A stretch of 64,000 bases of DNA from Marinitoga piezophila KA3 (lineage in GTDB: Bacteria > Thermotogota > Thermotogae > Petrotogales > Petrotogaceae). A program made the translations under genes and the position numbers. The notes under the pieces are model-generated. The model saw nothing but the letters and a program-made list of their open reading frames with translations. It searched no databases and was not told the origin of the DNA. Shown one piece after another: positions 1 through 9,226 of this stretch. The DNA lies in NCBI RefSeq assembly GCF_000255135.1, contig NC_016751.1:1984001-2048000 (forward strand). The letters run 5' to 3'. Numbering within the stretch: the stretch's first letter is position 1; the number at the start of each line of letters is the position of its first letter.

Positions 1-2411
1 ATAATAATGAATTTAATGAAAATCAGATAAAAGATAAAATAAGAAAAATTTTAATAAAATCAGATTTGAAATTAACTGAAATCAATAAAGGAAATCCTGA
101 TACCAAACACAAAGAAAAAATAATGAAAATAGCAGAGGAAATAATTAATACAGTAGAATCTTATACTAAAACAAAAATATCAAATAAAGATGAAATCAAA
201 GAGAAAGTTTATAAAAAAATTAAAGAATCTGGGATAAATAATCTTAATATCAATAAATTAAATGAAGATAATGAAAAGCTTTTAGAAAGCTTAATAAATC
301 TCTTTGATTTTCATAAAGTGAAAAAAGAAATAAAAAATCCAGAAATAAAGAAAATAATAAATGAAACCGCTGGAAAAATATTTAATATATTAAAAAATAA
401 TCATAATATAAAATATGAAGATAAAAACATAAAAAAAATAGAATATTTAATATTAGAAGCGGTAAAAAATAACAAAGAAAATTCAGAAGAAAAGGAAACG
501 GCAAAGATAATTACCGAAAGTATAATTAAAGAATTAAACATAAATCCATTTCAGAAAAATGAAGGTAAAACTAAAGACTTAAAAATAAAAATTGAAAAAG
601 AAATTGAATCCATGATAAAAAAGATAAATAAACAAATAAAAGAAGGCGATGTCAAAGAGCTCAATATAGATAAAAAAACAACAGAAAATCATAATGAAAA
701 ATTAAATTTTACAAAAGAAGATGTAAAAAAGGTTATAAGATTTATATTATCTTATAAAGAAAAAGATGAAATATTATCCAAAGATACCAGAGAAGAAATA
801 AAGGAAATAAAGAAAATAATTATAGATAATCAGAATAAAAAAAGTGAATCACCAATTGGACAAAAAAAAGAAAAAGATCTTAGTAATATTACTCGAAGAG
901 AGAATAATTTAAATGAACTACAAAATAAAATAGAAAAATTAATAAAAGATATTTTTCATGATGTTGAACAATCTAAATTAACTCCTGAAACATATCCAGA
1001 AGAACTTAAAAAATTAATAAAAGATATTCAAAAAGTTTTCTTTAAATCGCCTGAAAAAAATGAAAAAATCAAATCCTCTCATAATATAAATAATATAAAA
1101 AGAGAAAATGGAGGAAAGATAGAAAAGCGTATAAACAACAAAATAGATCAAAATAATAAAAACAATGAGTTTGAAAGGATACGTATAAATAGAAATAATA
1201 CTGAAAAGTTCAAATATCTGGAAAATAAAGAAGTGGATAATGCGGAATTTATTAAAAATGAAAAAGTTCCAGAAATCTTAAAGGCTAAATCTGTAAAATA
1301 CAAAAAATTAAAAAATACGTTGAATCTAAAAAAAGGTAATAATTATAAAGTTTCAATAAAAAATACCTTTGATAGTAAACAGAAAGTATTGCAGATAAAA
1401 GATAAAAATATCAATATAAAAATATTAATTAATAACAATAAACAAGCCGTAGCATTATTGAAAAGTATAGAATTAAACAAAGCTCATATAAAAAAACCAC
1501 AGAATAATATAGACGTAAATCTATTAAAACACAAAATACAGACTTTTATGGAAAATAACAAAAAACATGTTGAAAAAATATATTCTTCAGAAAAATCAGA
1601 AGGATATATATTAAAAAACAATATCTCTGGAAATAATATCAAGGATTTAAAAGGAGTATTATCGAAAAATAAAATGGATTATACATTAGTTAAAAATTAT
1701 AAAGACATAAAAGTTCTGATTAAATACAGTAAAGAAGGAATAGATGAAGCAAGGGAAATACTAAAAACAGTAGAAAATATTAAGATAAAGAAAAATAACA
1801 AAATATCCTATATACCAGAAAATAAAATAGAAAATTTTAGAAATTTAAAAAGGGATAAAAAAGTAGAATTAAAATCTCCAATATTTGAGAAAAAAGTGGA
1901 ATATTTACATCCGCATTTGTTAAAACAAACATCAGCGCAGGAAACAAGGCAGTTAACAAACAATAATGTTCCAAAAACAATTACAATAAATGAATTACAA
2001 AATCGTATAGTTAATACAATAAAGAAAATAGAAAATGTTCCAAAATACTTTGAAAAAACTGTAGTAAAAGTTAATCCACCAGATCTTGGAGAAGTTGAAA
2101 TAAAAATAATAAAATCAATGAAAAATTTATCCCTTGATATTACAGTTGAAAATGACAGATACGGAAGAGAAATTGAAAAACGGCTTGAAAATGTTATACA
2201 GGTATTTAAGGAAAATTATGAAAAAATGGAATTAAATATAAAGACAGATCAGAGAAATGAGCAAAATCAGGATAATTCTCAAAATCAGCAAAGAGAAAAT
2301 AATCAAAAAGAGAATTTATATAAAGAAAATGACAGCGAAAATGAAAAAAAGAGAAAAGATAAAAGAAATACATTCTGGGAATTTTTGAGAGGTGATCTAA
2401 ATGATCAATAA
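1..2411 (+). CDS. fliK: Flagellar hook-length control protein FliK, 5' end cut by window
   Basis: The reading frame is open to the left edge, so the gene begins upstream and the first in-frame TTG (position 66) is not a trustworthy start. The visible product is about 800 residues. The first 630 are a Lys/Asn/Glu/Ile-rich, low-complexity helical stretch with no recognisable domain. The last 130 residues hold the conserved FliK C-terminal (Flg_hook) domain, including a VNPPDLGEVEIKI motif, followed by a polar Gln/Asn-rich tail. FliK measures hook length and switches the export gate from hook to filament substrates. It overlaps flgD by 11 bases and heads the flagellar operon seen here. The domain is seen directly. 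The unusual length and composition fit a fast-evolving ruler region. Confidence 0.85.
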   Translation, partial: NNEFNENQIKDKIRKILIKSDLKLTEINKGNPDTKHKEKIMKIAEEIINTVESYTKTKISNKDEIKEKVYKKIKESGINNLNINKLNEDNEKLLESLINLFDFHKVKKEIKNPEIKKIINETAGKIFNILKNNHNIKYEDKNIKKIEYLILEAVKNNKENSEEKETAKIITESIIKELNINPFQKNEGKTKDLKIKIEKEIESMIKKINKQIKEGDVKELNIDKKTTENHNEKLNFTKEDVKKVIRFILSYKEKDEILSKDTREEIKEIKKIIIDNQNKKSESPIGQKKEKDLSNITRRENNLNELQNKIEKLIKDIFHDVEQSKLTPETYPEELKKLIKDIQKVFFKSPEKNEKIKSSHNINNIKRENGGKIEKRINNKIDQNNKNNEFERIRINRNNTEKFKYLENKEVDNAEFIKNEKVPEILKAKSVKYKKLKNTLNLKKGNNYKVSIKNTFDSKQKVLQIKDKNINIKILINNNKQAVALLKSIELNKAHIKKPQNNIDVNLLKHKIQTFMENNKKHVEKIYSSEKSEGYILKNNISGNNIKDLKGVLSKNKMDYTLVKNYKDIKVLIKYSKEGIDEAREILKTVENIKIKKNNKISYIPENKIENFRNLKRDKKVELKSPIFEKKVEYLHPHLLKQTSAQETRQLTNNNVPKTITINELQNRIVNTIKKIENVPKYFEKTVVKVNPPDLGEVEIKIIKSMKNLSLDITVENDRYGREIEKRLENVIQVFKENYEKMELNIKTDQRNEQNQDNSQNQQRENNQKENLYKENDSENEKKRKDKRNTFWEFLRGDLNDQ

Positions 2412-3069
2412 TGTTGATCCAGCAGCAAGTTTAGTATTTTCACAGTATTCAAAGCCTAAAAGTTCAGAACCCAAAAAAGAACTGGATAAAGATGCATTTT
2501 TAAAGATTTTAATGACACAGTTAAAGTATCAGGATCCAACCAATACAATGAACGATAGAGAATTTATCTCGCAAATGTCTGAACTGTCAATGACAGAACA
2601 AATAATGAATATGAGTGAATCGTTTCAGGATATGGTTAACTCCCAAATGAGTTTATTTAAAGTACAAACGTCCAATTTAATAGGTAAAAATGTTGTGGTA
2701 GAAAACAATAAAATAAATCTTGTTAATGGATTTTCTGATGCAATAATTTATAATCTTGAAGAACCAACCAAGGTATTTGTGGATATTTATGATGAAAATG
2801 ACAATCTTGTTTTTACAAAGAGTTTGGGTATTCAGGAAGAAGGAATGAAAACATTTAACTGGGATGGAAGAAATACAGATGGTTCTCAGGTTGCAGATGG
2901 AACATACAAGTATGACGTATATACGTACAAAGATGGGAAAAAGGTAAAAATCGGAGGTTTAGATGGAGGAAAGGTAGATGCAGTACAATTTGAAGACAAT
3001 CAATTTTATGTTTTGGTAAATGGAAGAAAGTATAGCACAGACAAAATAGTGGAAATATCAGAAATATAA
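2401..3069 (+). CDS. flgD: Flagellar hook assembly (capping) protein FlgD
   Basis: This 222-residue protein starts at ATG behind GAGGTGA, overlapping the end of fliK. The N-terminal FlgD signature (KDAFLKILMTQLKYQDP, then FISQMSELSMTEQI) lies at about residues 30-70. It is followed by the FlgD Ig-like region with NWDGRNTDGSQVADGTY at about residues 155-175. FlgD forms the transient cap that guides polymerisation of FlgE at the tip of the growing hook. Its place between fliK and flgE is the usual order in hook operons. Length is typical. Nothing is missing. Confidence 0.95.
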   Translation: MINNVDPAASLVFSQYSKPKSSEPKKELDKDAFLKILMTQLKYQDPTNTMNDREFISQMSELSMTEQIMNMSESFQDMVNSQMSLFKVQTSNLIGKNVVVENNKINLVNGFSDAIIYNLEEPTKVFVDIYDENDNLVFTKSLGIQEEGMKTFNWDGRNTDGSQVADGTYKYDVYTYKDGKKVKIGGLDGGKVDAVQFEDNQFYVLVNGRKYSTDKIVEISEI

Positions 3070-3097
3070 AAATAAAATAAATTTGGGAGGAGATTAT

Positions 3098-5722
3098 ATG
3101 TTAAGAGCAATGTTTAGTGGTCAGAGTGGATTGAAAAACTTTCAGACACAATTAGACGTTATAGGTAATAATATCTCCAATGTAAACACCGTTGGTTATA
3201 AAACTTCAAGAGTAACATTTCAGAATACACTTTCACAAACATTATCTGAAAGTAGAGGAGCAAGTGGACAATTTGGTGGAATAAATCCTACACAGGTTGG
3301 ATTGGGATCAAAAATAGCATCAATAGATAAAATAATGACACAGGGGTCACTTCAGAATACAGGAAATAAAACAGATATGGCAATAAAAGGAGATGGATTT
3401 TTTGTATTATCAGATGGATTAACAAAATACTTTTCAAGAGCAGGTAACTTTACATTAGATTCAGAAGGGCATTTTGTAAATCCATCAAGTGGTATGAAAT
3501 TACAGGGATGGAATGCAAAAATAACAGAAACAGGAAAAAGATATATAGATTCCAATGAACCTATTCAGGATATAACAATTTCTCCAAATCTTGTTATGGA
3601 AGCAAGAGAAACAACATTCCTTAATTTAGCGGACAATTTAAATTCTGATGTTGGAATAAAAGAAACAACAATGACAATAAAATCCTCATCAGGTGATGTT
3701 GTTCCGGTAAAATTTACCTTTGAAAGAATAATGTCAGAACAATATAAAGATAGAATTGTATATAGATGGCATGCTCAAAGTATAGATCCAGATAAAAACT
3801 ATACATTACTTGGAGGAAGTAATTACGGTGAAGTTGAACTTGATGAAGTTGGTAATGTATTAAGATGGTCTAACTATCCAGGACATGTTGTTAGAGCCAA
3901 TGCAACAAATGATTTTAACTCTTCATATCCTGCAGATTCAAGAATAGATATAGGTAAAAATGGAATAGATTGGCCATTAAGAGCATATGGAGATATTTCT
4001 GTAACAGATTCTAACGGTAATCCTGTTACATTAAGTTCTCAGGATTCAACAAGAGATAGCAGACCTGATATAGCGATATATAGAGATGCAACAAATCCAA
4101 ATCAGGTAACAATCCAGGTTACAGATTCTGGAGGAACACAATATACAGGAACAATTTCTACAGACGGAACATTTTATGATTTAAACAGAAATTTTGCACA
4201 GGGAGTTACTCTTACCGATAGTGGAGGTAATGAAATAACATTAAAAAATCTTATTTTAGATTCAGGTGTTTCAGAATCAGTTGCATTATTACCAGTAGGT
4301 TCTACAAACGCATTATCCATAGAATTATATCAATCTTCATCTGATGATGCCACTGAGTGGGGACTTGATGGTATATACATGACAGATACAAAAGGAGAAT
4401 TAATTCCAAAATATCAGGATGAAGATAATAGATTACAACTAACAGATGGTACAAATACAAGGAATGTGAAATTCTTAGGCGGTATTTCATTAAAAGACAG
4501 TCAGAACAATGAAGTATATTATGATCCAAGGGATATATCATTTAGTGTAGATAATAATGGAAATGTAACTATAACATTAAAAGTGGAAGAAAGTGGTTCA
4601 TTAAAAACAGTAACCTTTACAGATGCAGATGGAGATAGCGCATCAGCAGATACAGTTGAAGAATTTAATGCAAAAATGGAAAGTGGATGGAAATCAACAG
4701 ATGGAAAATACACAATAGCTGGATTATCAGTAATAGAAGCAAATGCTACAGACACATTTGTTGCAACAACCGGAAACACAGCAGGTGAAACATCAGAAGA
4801 TGGAACAGTTAGATATATTGCAGCAAGAAAAATAATTCAAACTCCAGTTTCAGGTGAATTAAGATTAATAGATACAGAAAATTCTCAGAATTATAAAATA
4901 GCAGAATACGAAAATCCAAATGTGGTTATTTCAACAAAAATATATGATTCACTTGGAAATGATTACGATATAAATATAAAATACACAAAAATTGCTGACA
5001 ACACATGGTACTGGAAAGCAGAAACAGTAGACGGACAGCCATTATACAAAATAACAGAAGATGGTACAACAACATCTGACCCTGCAGAAGGTGTTATAGC
5101 CTTTGATGGAAAAGGTCAATATTTAAGTTCAAGATGGAGATTGGATTCAGTTGGATATGTTGATTATGACACATCAGATGGAAACAATGGAGCTATTGGA
5201 TTCTGGTTTGATCCTGCAAGCACAGGTGAATCTCCAAATGAAAGGGTTGCACCATCATCAGTTGCAGCGGCTGGACCTGTAAAAGTATCTTTAAACATGT
5301 ATGATTTAACACAATTTGCAGCACCAAATTCAGTAAACATTGCAGATCAGGATGGAAATGCAAAAGGCGTATTGCAGAATTTCACAATTAATGATTTAGG
5401 TGAAGTGTTGGGAATATTCTCAAATGGAAAATCAGATTTAATTGCTCAGGTAGCTGTTGCTAAATTCACTAATCCTGGAGGATTGCTTGATGTAGGTAAC
5501 TCAATGTTTATGCAAAGTGATAACAGTGGAATTGCCAAAATAGGATCTTTTGGTGAGGAAGGTGCAGGAACTCTTGTATCAGGAGCGTTAGAAATGTCAA
5601 ATGTTGATTTATCAGAAGAATTTACAAAAATGATTACAGCCCAGAGAGGATTCCAGGCAGCAGCAAGGGTAATAACAACATCAGATCAGATTTTAACAGA
5701 GCTTGTTAACCTCAAGAGATAA
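3098..5722 (+). CDS. flgE: Flagellar hook protein FlgE
   Basis: I place the start at the ATG at 3098, seven bases after GGGAGGAG. The earlier in-frame TTG at 3083 lies before the ribosome binding site. The product has 874 residues. The N-terminus (MLRAMFSGQSGLKNFQTQL, NNISNVNTVGYKT) and C-terminus (LSEEFTKMITAQRGFQAAARVITTSDQIL) are the coiled-coil-forming rod/hook signature regions, and SRAGNFTLDSEGHFV is the FlgE-type core. It polymerises into the hook joining rod and filament. The protein is about twice the length of enterobacterial FlgE. The extra sequence is beta-rich surface domain between residues about 190 and 690. Confidence 0.95.
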   Translation: MLRAMFSGQSGLKNFQTQLDVIGNNISNVNTVGYKTSRVTFQNTLSQTLSESRGASGQFGGINPTQVGLGSKIASIDKIMTQGSLQNTGNKTDMAIKGDGFFVLSDGLTKYFSRAGNFTLDSEGHFVNPSSGMKLQGWNAKITETGKRYIDSNEPIQDITISPNLVMEARETTFLNLADNLNSDVGIKETTMTIKSSSGDVVPVKFTFERIMSEQYKDRIVYRWHAQSIDPDKNYTLLGGSNYGEVELDEVGNVLRWSNYPGHVVRANATNDFNSSYPADSRIDIGKNGIDWPLRAYGDISVTDSNGNPVTLSSQDSTRDSRPDIAIYRDATNPNQVTIQVTDSGGTQYTGTISTDGTFYDLNRNFAQGVTLTDSGGNEITLKNLILDSGVSESVALLPVGSTNALSIELYQSSSDDATEWGLDGIYMTDTKGELIPKYQDEDNRLQLTDGTNTRNVKFLGGISLKDSQNNEVYYDPRDISFSVDNNGNVTITLKVEESGSLKTVTFTDADGDSASADTVEEFNAKMESGWKSTDGKYTIAGLSVIEANATDTFVATTGNTAGETSEDGTVRYIAARKIIQTPVSGELRLIDTENSQNYKIAEYENPNVVISTKIYDSLGNDYDINIKYTKIADNTWYWKAETVDGQPLYKITEDGTTTSDPAEGVIAFDGKGQYLSSRWRLDSVGYVDYDTSDGNNGAIGFWFDPASTGESPNERVAPSSVAAAGPVKVSLNMYDLTQFAAPNSVNIADQDGNAKGVLQNFTINDLGEVLGIFSNGKSDLIAQVAVAKFTNPGGLLDVGNSMFMQSDNSGIAKIGSFGEEGAGTLVSGALEMSNVDLSEEFTKMITAQRGFQAAARVITTSDQILTELVNLKR

Positions 5723-5735
5723 TGAGGTGATTTAA

Positions 5736-5939
5736 TTGATAAAAGTAACTAATCTTGGAGGTAAAGAGTTTTATATAAATCCTGATATGATAGAAAAGAT
5801 AGAGTCCCGTCCAGATACAACAATAATTTTAAACAATGGTCATATCTATATAGTAAAAGAAGATGTAAAAAAAATAATAGAAGAAATAATAAACTTTAAA
5901 AGCAGGATATTTTCCGGGACATACTCAAGGGGTGATTAG
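5736..5939 (+). CDS. flbD: Flagellar protein FlbD
   Basis: This 67-residue protein starts at TTG, exactly 12 bases from the first G of GAGGTGA (5724). That is the same spacing seen for other TTG and GTG starts here. The sequence MIKVTNLGGKEFYINPDMIEKIE and a LNNGHIYIVKEDV segment match the short FlbD family, found between flgE and motA in many Gram-positive and Thermotogota flagellar operons. Its exact role is poorly known. The stop codon abuts the motA ATG, indicating translational coupling. Confidence 0.88.
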   Translation: MIKVTNLGGKEFYINPDMIEKIESRPDTTIILNNGHIYIVKEDVKKIIEEIINFKSRIFSGTYSRGD

Positions 5940-6710
5940 ATGGATCTCTCAAGTTTAATAGGATTGGGTTTGGCTTTTGTTGCTATATTAATTGGTGGTG
6001 GATCAGGATTAGGACAATTATGGGATACAAACTCCTTCTTTATTACAGTTATTGGTTCTATTGGGGGTATGATGATTGCCGCGCCAAAAGATATCTCCTT
6101 TAAAATAGTTAGTGCAATAATGATGGGAATAAAAGAACCAAAAATGGATATGGTCGAAATTTTAAAAACATTATATTCATTTGCAGAAAAAGCAAGAAGA
6201 GAAGGTTTAATATCCCTTGAAGCAGATCTTGAAGGCCTTGATAACGAATTTATGAAAGAAGGTTTAAGGGCTGCAGTTGATGGTACTGATCCAGAAGAAA
6301 TAAGGAAAATCCTTGAAATAAAAATGGAGTTATTTGAAGCGGAACAAAGTAAATGGTCGGGTATCCTAAACACATGGGGTACATTAGCTCCAGCATACGG
6401 AATGATTGGAACGCTGATAGGTCTCGTTTTGATGCTTGGTAGTTTGAACGATCCATCTACTATAGGTCCTAAAATGGCTATTGCTCTTATTACAACGTTA
6501 TACGGTGCTCTTGTTGCAAATATATTCTCTTTGCCAATAGCAGAAAAAATAGGAAGAAGAACATCAATACAGGTAAATCTTTTAAGGATGATAACTGAAG
6601 GAATATTATCAATAGTTTCAGGTGAAAACCCAAGATTAATGGAAGAAAAACTAAAAGCATTTTTAAGCCCTGATGAAAAGAAAAAATATGAATCAGAAAA
6701 AGAAGGGTGA
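5940..6710 (+). CDS. motA: Flagellar stator protein MotA
   Basis: This 256-residue membrane protein belongs to the MotA/TolQ/ExbB family. It has four hydrophobic segments: two near the N-terminus (residues about 2-20 and 30-50), then two after a cytoplasmic loop (about 145-165 and 180-200). The loop carries the charged residues that contact the rotor. The conserved WGTLAPAYGMIGTLIGLVLML stretch and the preceding FMKEGLRAAVDGTDPEEIR are diagnostic. With MotB it forms the proton- or sodium-driven stator. It is immediately followed by motB (5-base gap). Confidence 0.94.
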   Translation: MDLSSLIGLGLAFVAILIGGGSGLGQLWDTNSFFITVIGSIGGMMIAAPKDISFKIVSAIMMGIKEPKMDMVEILKTLYSFAEKARREGLISLEADLEGLDNEFMKEGLRAAVDGTDPEEIRKILEIKMELFEAEQSKWSGILNTWGTLAPAYGMIGTLIGLVLMLGSLNDPSTIGPKMAIALITTLYGALVANIFSLPIAEKIGRRTSIQVNLLRMITEGILSIVSGENPRLMEEKLKAFLSPDEKKKYESEKEG

Positions 6711-6715
6711 TATAA

Positions 6716-7597
6716 ATGGCAGATAAATGTAAAAAAGATGAAGGGCCACCACCACCACCTGGTTGGCTGGCAACATTCAGTGATTTAAATTCGTTGCTTA
6801 TGACATTCTTTGTTATGTTGTTCTCCATGGCAACAATTTCACCCGGTAAATTCCAGCAGGCAGCAGTAAGTTTTAGAAGTCCCTTTAGCGGAACGCCACC
6901 AAGTGTTTTGACGGGTGGAAAAAGTCTATCAGAAGAAAGCTTAATTACATCAAATCCTGGAATTAGAGTTGAACTTTTCAGACTACAGGACAATCCAAAG
7001 TATAAAGGAAGAATAACAATAGAAGAAAATGACAAAGGAACAATAATAAAAATGCAGGATATGGCATTTTTCGAGCCTGGTAGCGCTCAATTAACCAAAG
7101 ATGCAAAAGAGTTGTTATATAAATTGGGTATAATTCTAATAGAACATTCAAACAATGCAATAGAAATATATGGATTTACAGATGACAGACCGCCAAAAGA
7201 ACAATTAATATATCCATCAAACTGGCATTTAGGAGCCGCGCGTGCAGCAAGTGTGGCAAAATTCTTTACAGAAGAAATGAAAAAGAAAAGAACACTTGAA
7301 AGATTGGCAGAAGTAAAAGCCGGGAAATTTGATCCTGATTATTACTATAATCCTGAAAGATTCTATCCAATCTCAGAAGGAGATAAAGACATATTAAAAG
7401 ATATACAAAAATTAAAATCAAACACCGAAGCAGAAAAGATGAAATTAAAAGAGGAATTTGAAAAAGGTATAATAGATATTGCAACCTTGAAAACAAAAGA
7501 AAAAGAATTAGATGAAAAATACAAAAATGATCTTGATAGACTAAGACATCTATACAGAAGAATTGATTTATTGATTTTAAGACAGCGCTTGAGATAA
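6716..7597 (+). CDS. motB: Flagellar stator protein MotB with an inserted coiled coil
   Basis: This 293-residue protein has an N-terminal PPPPPGWLATFSDLNSLLMTFFVMLFSM segment (residues 11-38). It holds the single transmembrane helix and the ion-binding Asp23. An OmpA-like peptidoglycan-binding domain follows, with EIYGFTDDRPP (150-160) and SNWHLGAARAASVAKF (168-183). The usual closing element of that domain (NRRVDIVI-like) appears only at about 279-288 as YRRIDLLIL. It is separated from the rest by roughly 55 charged, heptad-like residues (221-277). The stator function is secure from motif and neighbour. The insertion is unusual. Confidence 0.92.
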   Translation: MADKCKKDEGPPPPPGWLATFSDLNSLLMTFFVMLFSMATISPGKFQQAAVSFRSPFSGTPPSVLTGGKSLSEESLITSNPGIRVELFRLQDNPKYKGRITIEENDKGTIIKMQDMAFFEPGSAQLTKDAKELLYKLGIILIEHSNNAIEIYGFTDDRPPKEQLIYPSNWHLGAARAASVAKFFTEEMKKKRTLERLAEVKAGKFDPDYYYNPERFYPISEGDKDILKDIQKLKSNTEAEKMKLKEEFEKGIIDIATLKTKEKELDEKYKNDLDRLRHLYRRIDLLILRQRLR

Positions 7598-7611
7598 GAG
7601 AGGTGATTTAA

Positions 7612-8160
7612 GTGCCTGAAGAAGAAATCCAGGAAGAAGAGCAACAGGGTGGTAAAAAAGGTCCCAATATAATATTGCTTTTAATTATTGCAATAGTTGT
7701 TTCAGTGGCTTTATCTGTTGGTGGTGCTTTTGTTTTAATAAATATGCTTGGTAAGAATATTGCTCAGCAGGCACAACAACAGGCACAACAGCAGGCTCAG
7801 GGAGTTGAAGAAAAGGCTGTACAGGTTGGATTAGCTGAAATAATAAGGCCTGGTAATCAAAGACAATTTATGTTAAAAGGTGGAAATGAAATAGCAATAG
7901 TAAATGCACTTCAATTAAAGGTTGGAAGTGATGAATGTAGAGAGGCAGTAGCCCAATACAATGTTGAAATTTTAGAAGCGATAGGCCTTATCTTTATTAC
8001 CAAAACACGTGAAGATTTAACTACGGTTGAAGGAAGAGAGATTTTAAAGAATCAGATAAAAAATGCTGTAAATGAAATTACAGGATTTGTTGGAGAAAAA
8101 GAGAAATATGGAGTGATACAGGTTATTATTGATATAGTTGTTATAACTTCAGCCTATTAG
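7612..8160 (+). CDS. fliL: Flagellar basal body-associated protein FliL
   Basis: This 182-residue protein starts at GTG, 12 bases from GAGGTGA. An acidic, Gln-rich cytoplasmic tail is followed by one transmembrane helix at about residues 22-48. A QAQQQAQQQAQ stretch comes next. The periplasmic FliL domain ends with QIKNAVNEITGF and VIIDIVVI. FliL surrounds the stator and supports torque. Its position between motB and fliM is usual in Thermotogota and Firmicutes. No missing parts are seen. Confidence 0.9.
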   Translation: MPEEEIQEEEQQGGKKGPNIILLLIIAIVVSVALSVGGAFVLINMLGKNIAQQAQQQAQQQAQGVEEKAVQVGLAEIIRPGNQRQFMLKGGNEIAIVNALQLKVGSDECREAVAQYNVEILEAIGLIFITKTREDLTTVEGREILKNQIKNAVNEITGFVGEKEKYGVIQVIIDIVVITSAY

Positions 8161-8183
8161 TTTATTAAAAAGGTGGTGAAAGT

Positions 8184-9212
8184 ATGCCTCCAGAAAATGA
8201 AACGTTGTCACAAGAGGAAATAGATGCGTTATTGCAGGCGATGGAGGCGGGTTCTTTAGCTGTCTCAAATGTAAATGAAGAAGAAGATATAATGGCCAAT
8301 ATTCGGGAGTATAACTTCCGAAGGCCAATGAAATTTTCCAAGGAACAGCTAAGGACATTGCAATTAATACATGAAAACTATGCAAGGGATGTTTCAACAT
8401 ATTTATCTTCAAGAGCAAGATCATATGTAAATGTTACCTTTGCCAGTGTAGACCAGATTACATTTAGTGAATTTCAGCAATCTCTAACAAGTCCAACATT
8501 TATATCTGTATTCTCAACAGATATATTGCCAGGAAGTGCAGTATTTCAGATGGGGCTTGATATTGGTTATGTTTTAGTCGATAAATTATTGGGAGGACCT
8601 GGAATTCCTCTCGAAACATTAAGAACCCCTACTGAATTAGAACTTGCAATTTTAAGAAAAGAGGGATTATCTTTAATAAAAGCATTAAGTAAGGCATGGG
8701 CCACAATAGTGCCATTTGACACTATTCTGGAAAAAACAGAGTTTAATCCGCAATTTGTTCAAATTGCGGCTCCAAACGAAATGACAGTGTTAATTACATT
8801 ATCAATAAATTTCAGAGATATACAGGGATTTATAAATGTATGTTGGCCTTCTTCGTTATTAGAACCAATAAATGAAAAATTGACCACAAGATTATGGTCT
8901 CCAGATATAAAAACATCACCAAAACAAATGGAAAAATTAAAAAATTCCGTGTTAATGGCTAAAGCAGATGTTAAAGCTGTATTGGGAAAAACAACGCTTC
9001 AGTTAGGTGAATTTTTAAATATAGACATAGGTGATGTTATAAGACTTGATTCATTTAATGATGAACCAATTGATGTAACCATTCAGGATACACCTGTATT
9101 CAAGGGAACTCCTGGAACACATAAAGGACATTATGCTATAAAAATAGAAAAAGAAGATCCTGAATTGCTTGAAAAAGTGCTTGTGGAAAGATATCTGGAG
9201 AGTTTGCAATAA
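8184..9212 (+). CDS. fliM: Flagellar motor switch protein FliM
   Basis: This 342-residue protein has the N-terminal CheY-binding motif LSQEEIDALLQAME at residues 7-20. The middle CheC-like domain follows, with NVTFASVDQITFSEFQQSL, and a C-terminal SpoA/FliN-like domain (VLGKTTLQLGEFLNIDIGDVIRLD). FliM is the rotor C-ring subunit that receives phospho-CheY. Start ATG follows GGTGGTGAA with normal spacing. The upstream gap is 23 bases and the gap to fliY is 14 bases. Confidence 0.95.
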   Translation: MPPENETLSQEEIDALLQAMEAGSLAVSNVNEEEDIMANIREYNFRRPMKFSKEQLRTLQLIHENYARDVSTYLSSRARSYVNVTFASVDQITFSEFQQSLTSPTFISVFSTDILPGSAVFQMGLDIGYVLVDKLLGGPGIPLETLRTPTELELAILRKEGLSLIKALSKAWATIVPFDTILEKTEFNPQFVQIAAPNEMTVLITLSINFRDIQGFINVCWPSSLLEPINEKLTTRLWSPDIKTSPKQMEKLKNSVLMAKADVKAVLGKTTLQLGEFLNIDIGDVIRLDSFNDEPIDVTIQDTPVFKGTPGTHKGHYAIKIEKEDPELLEKVLVERYLESLQ

Positions 9213-9226
9213 TGGAGGTGTAACAA

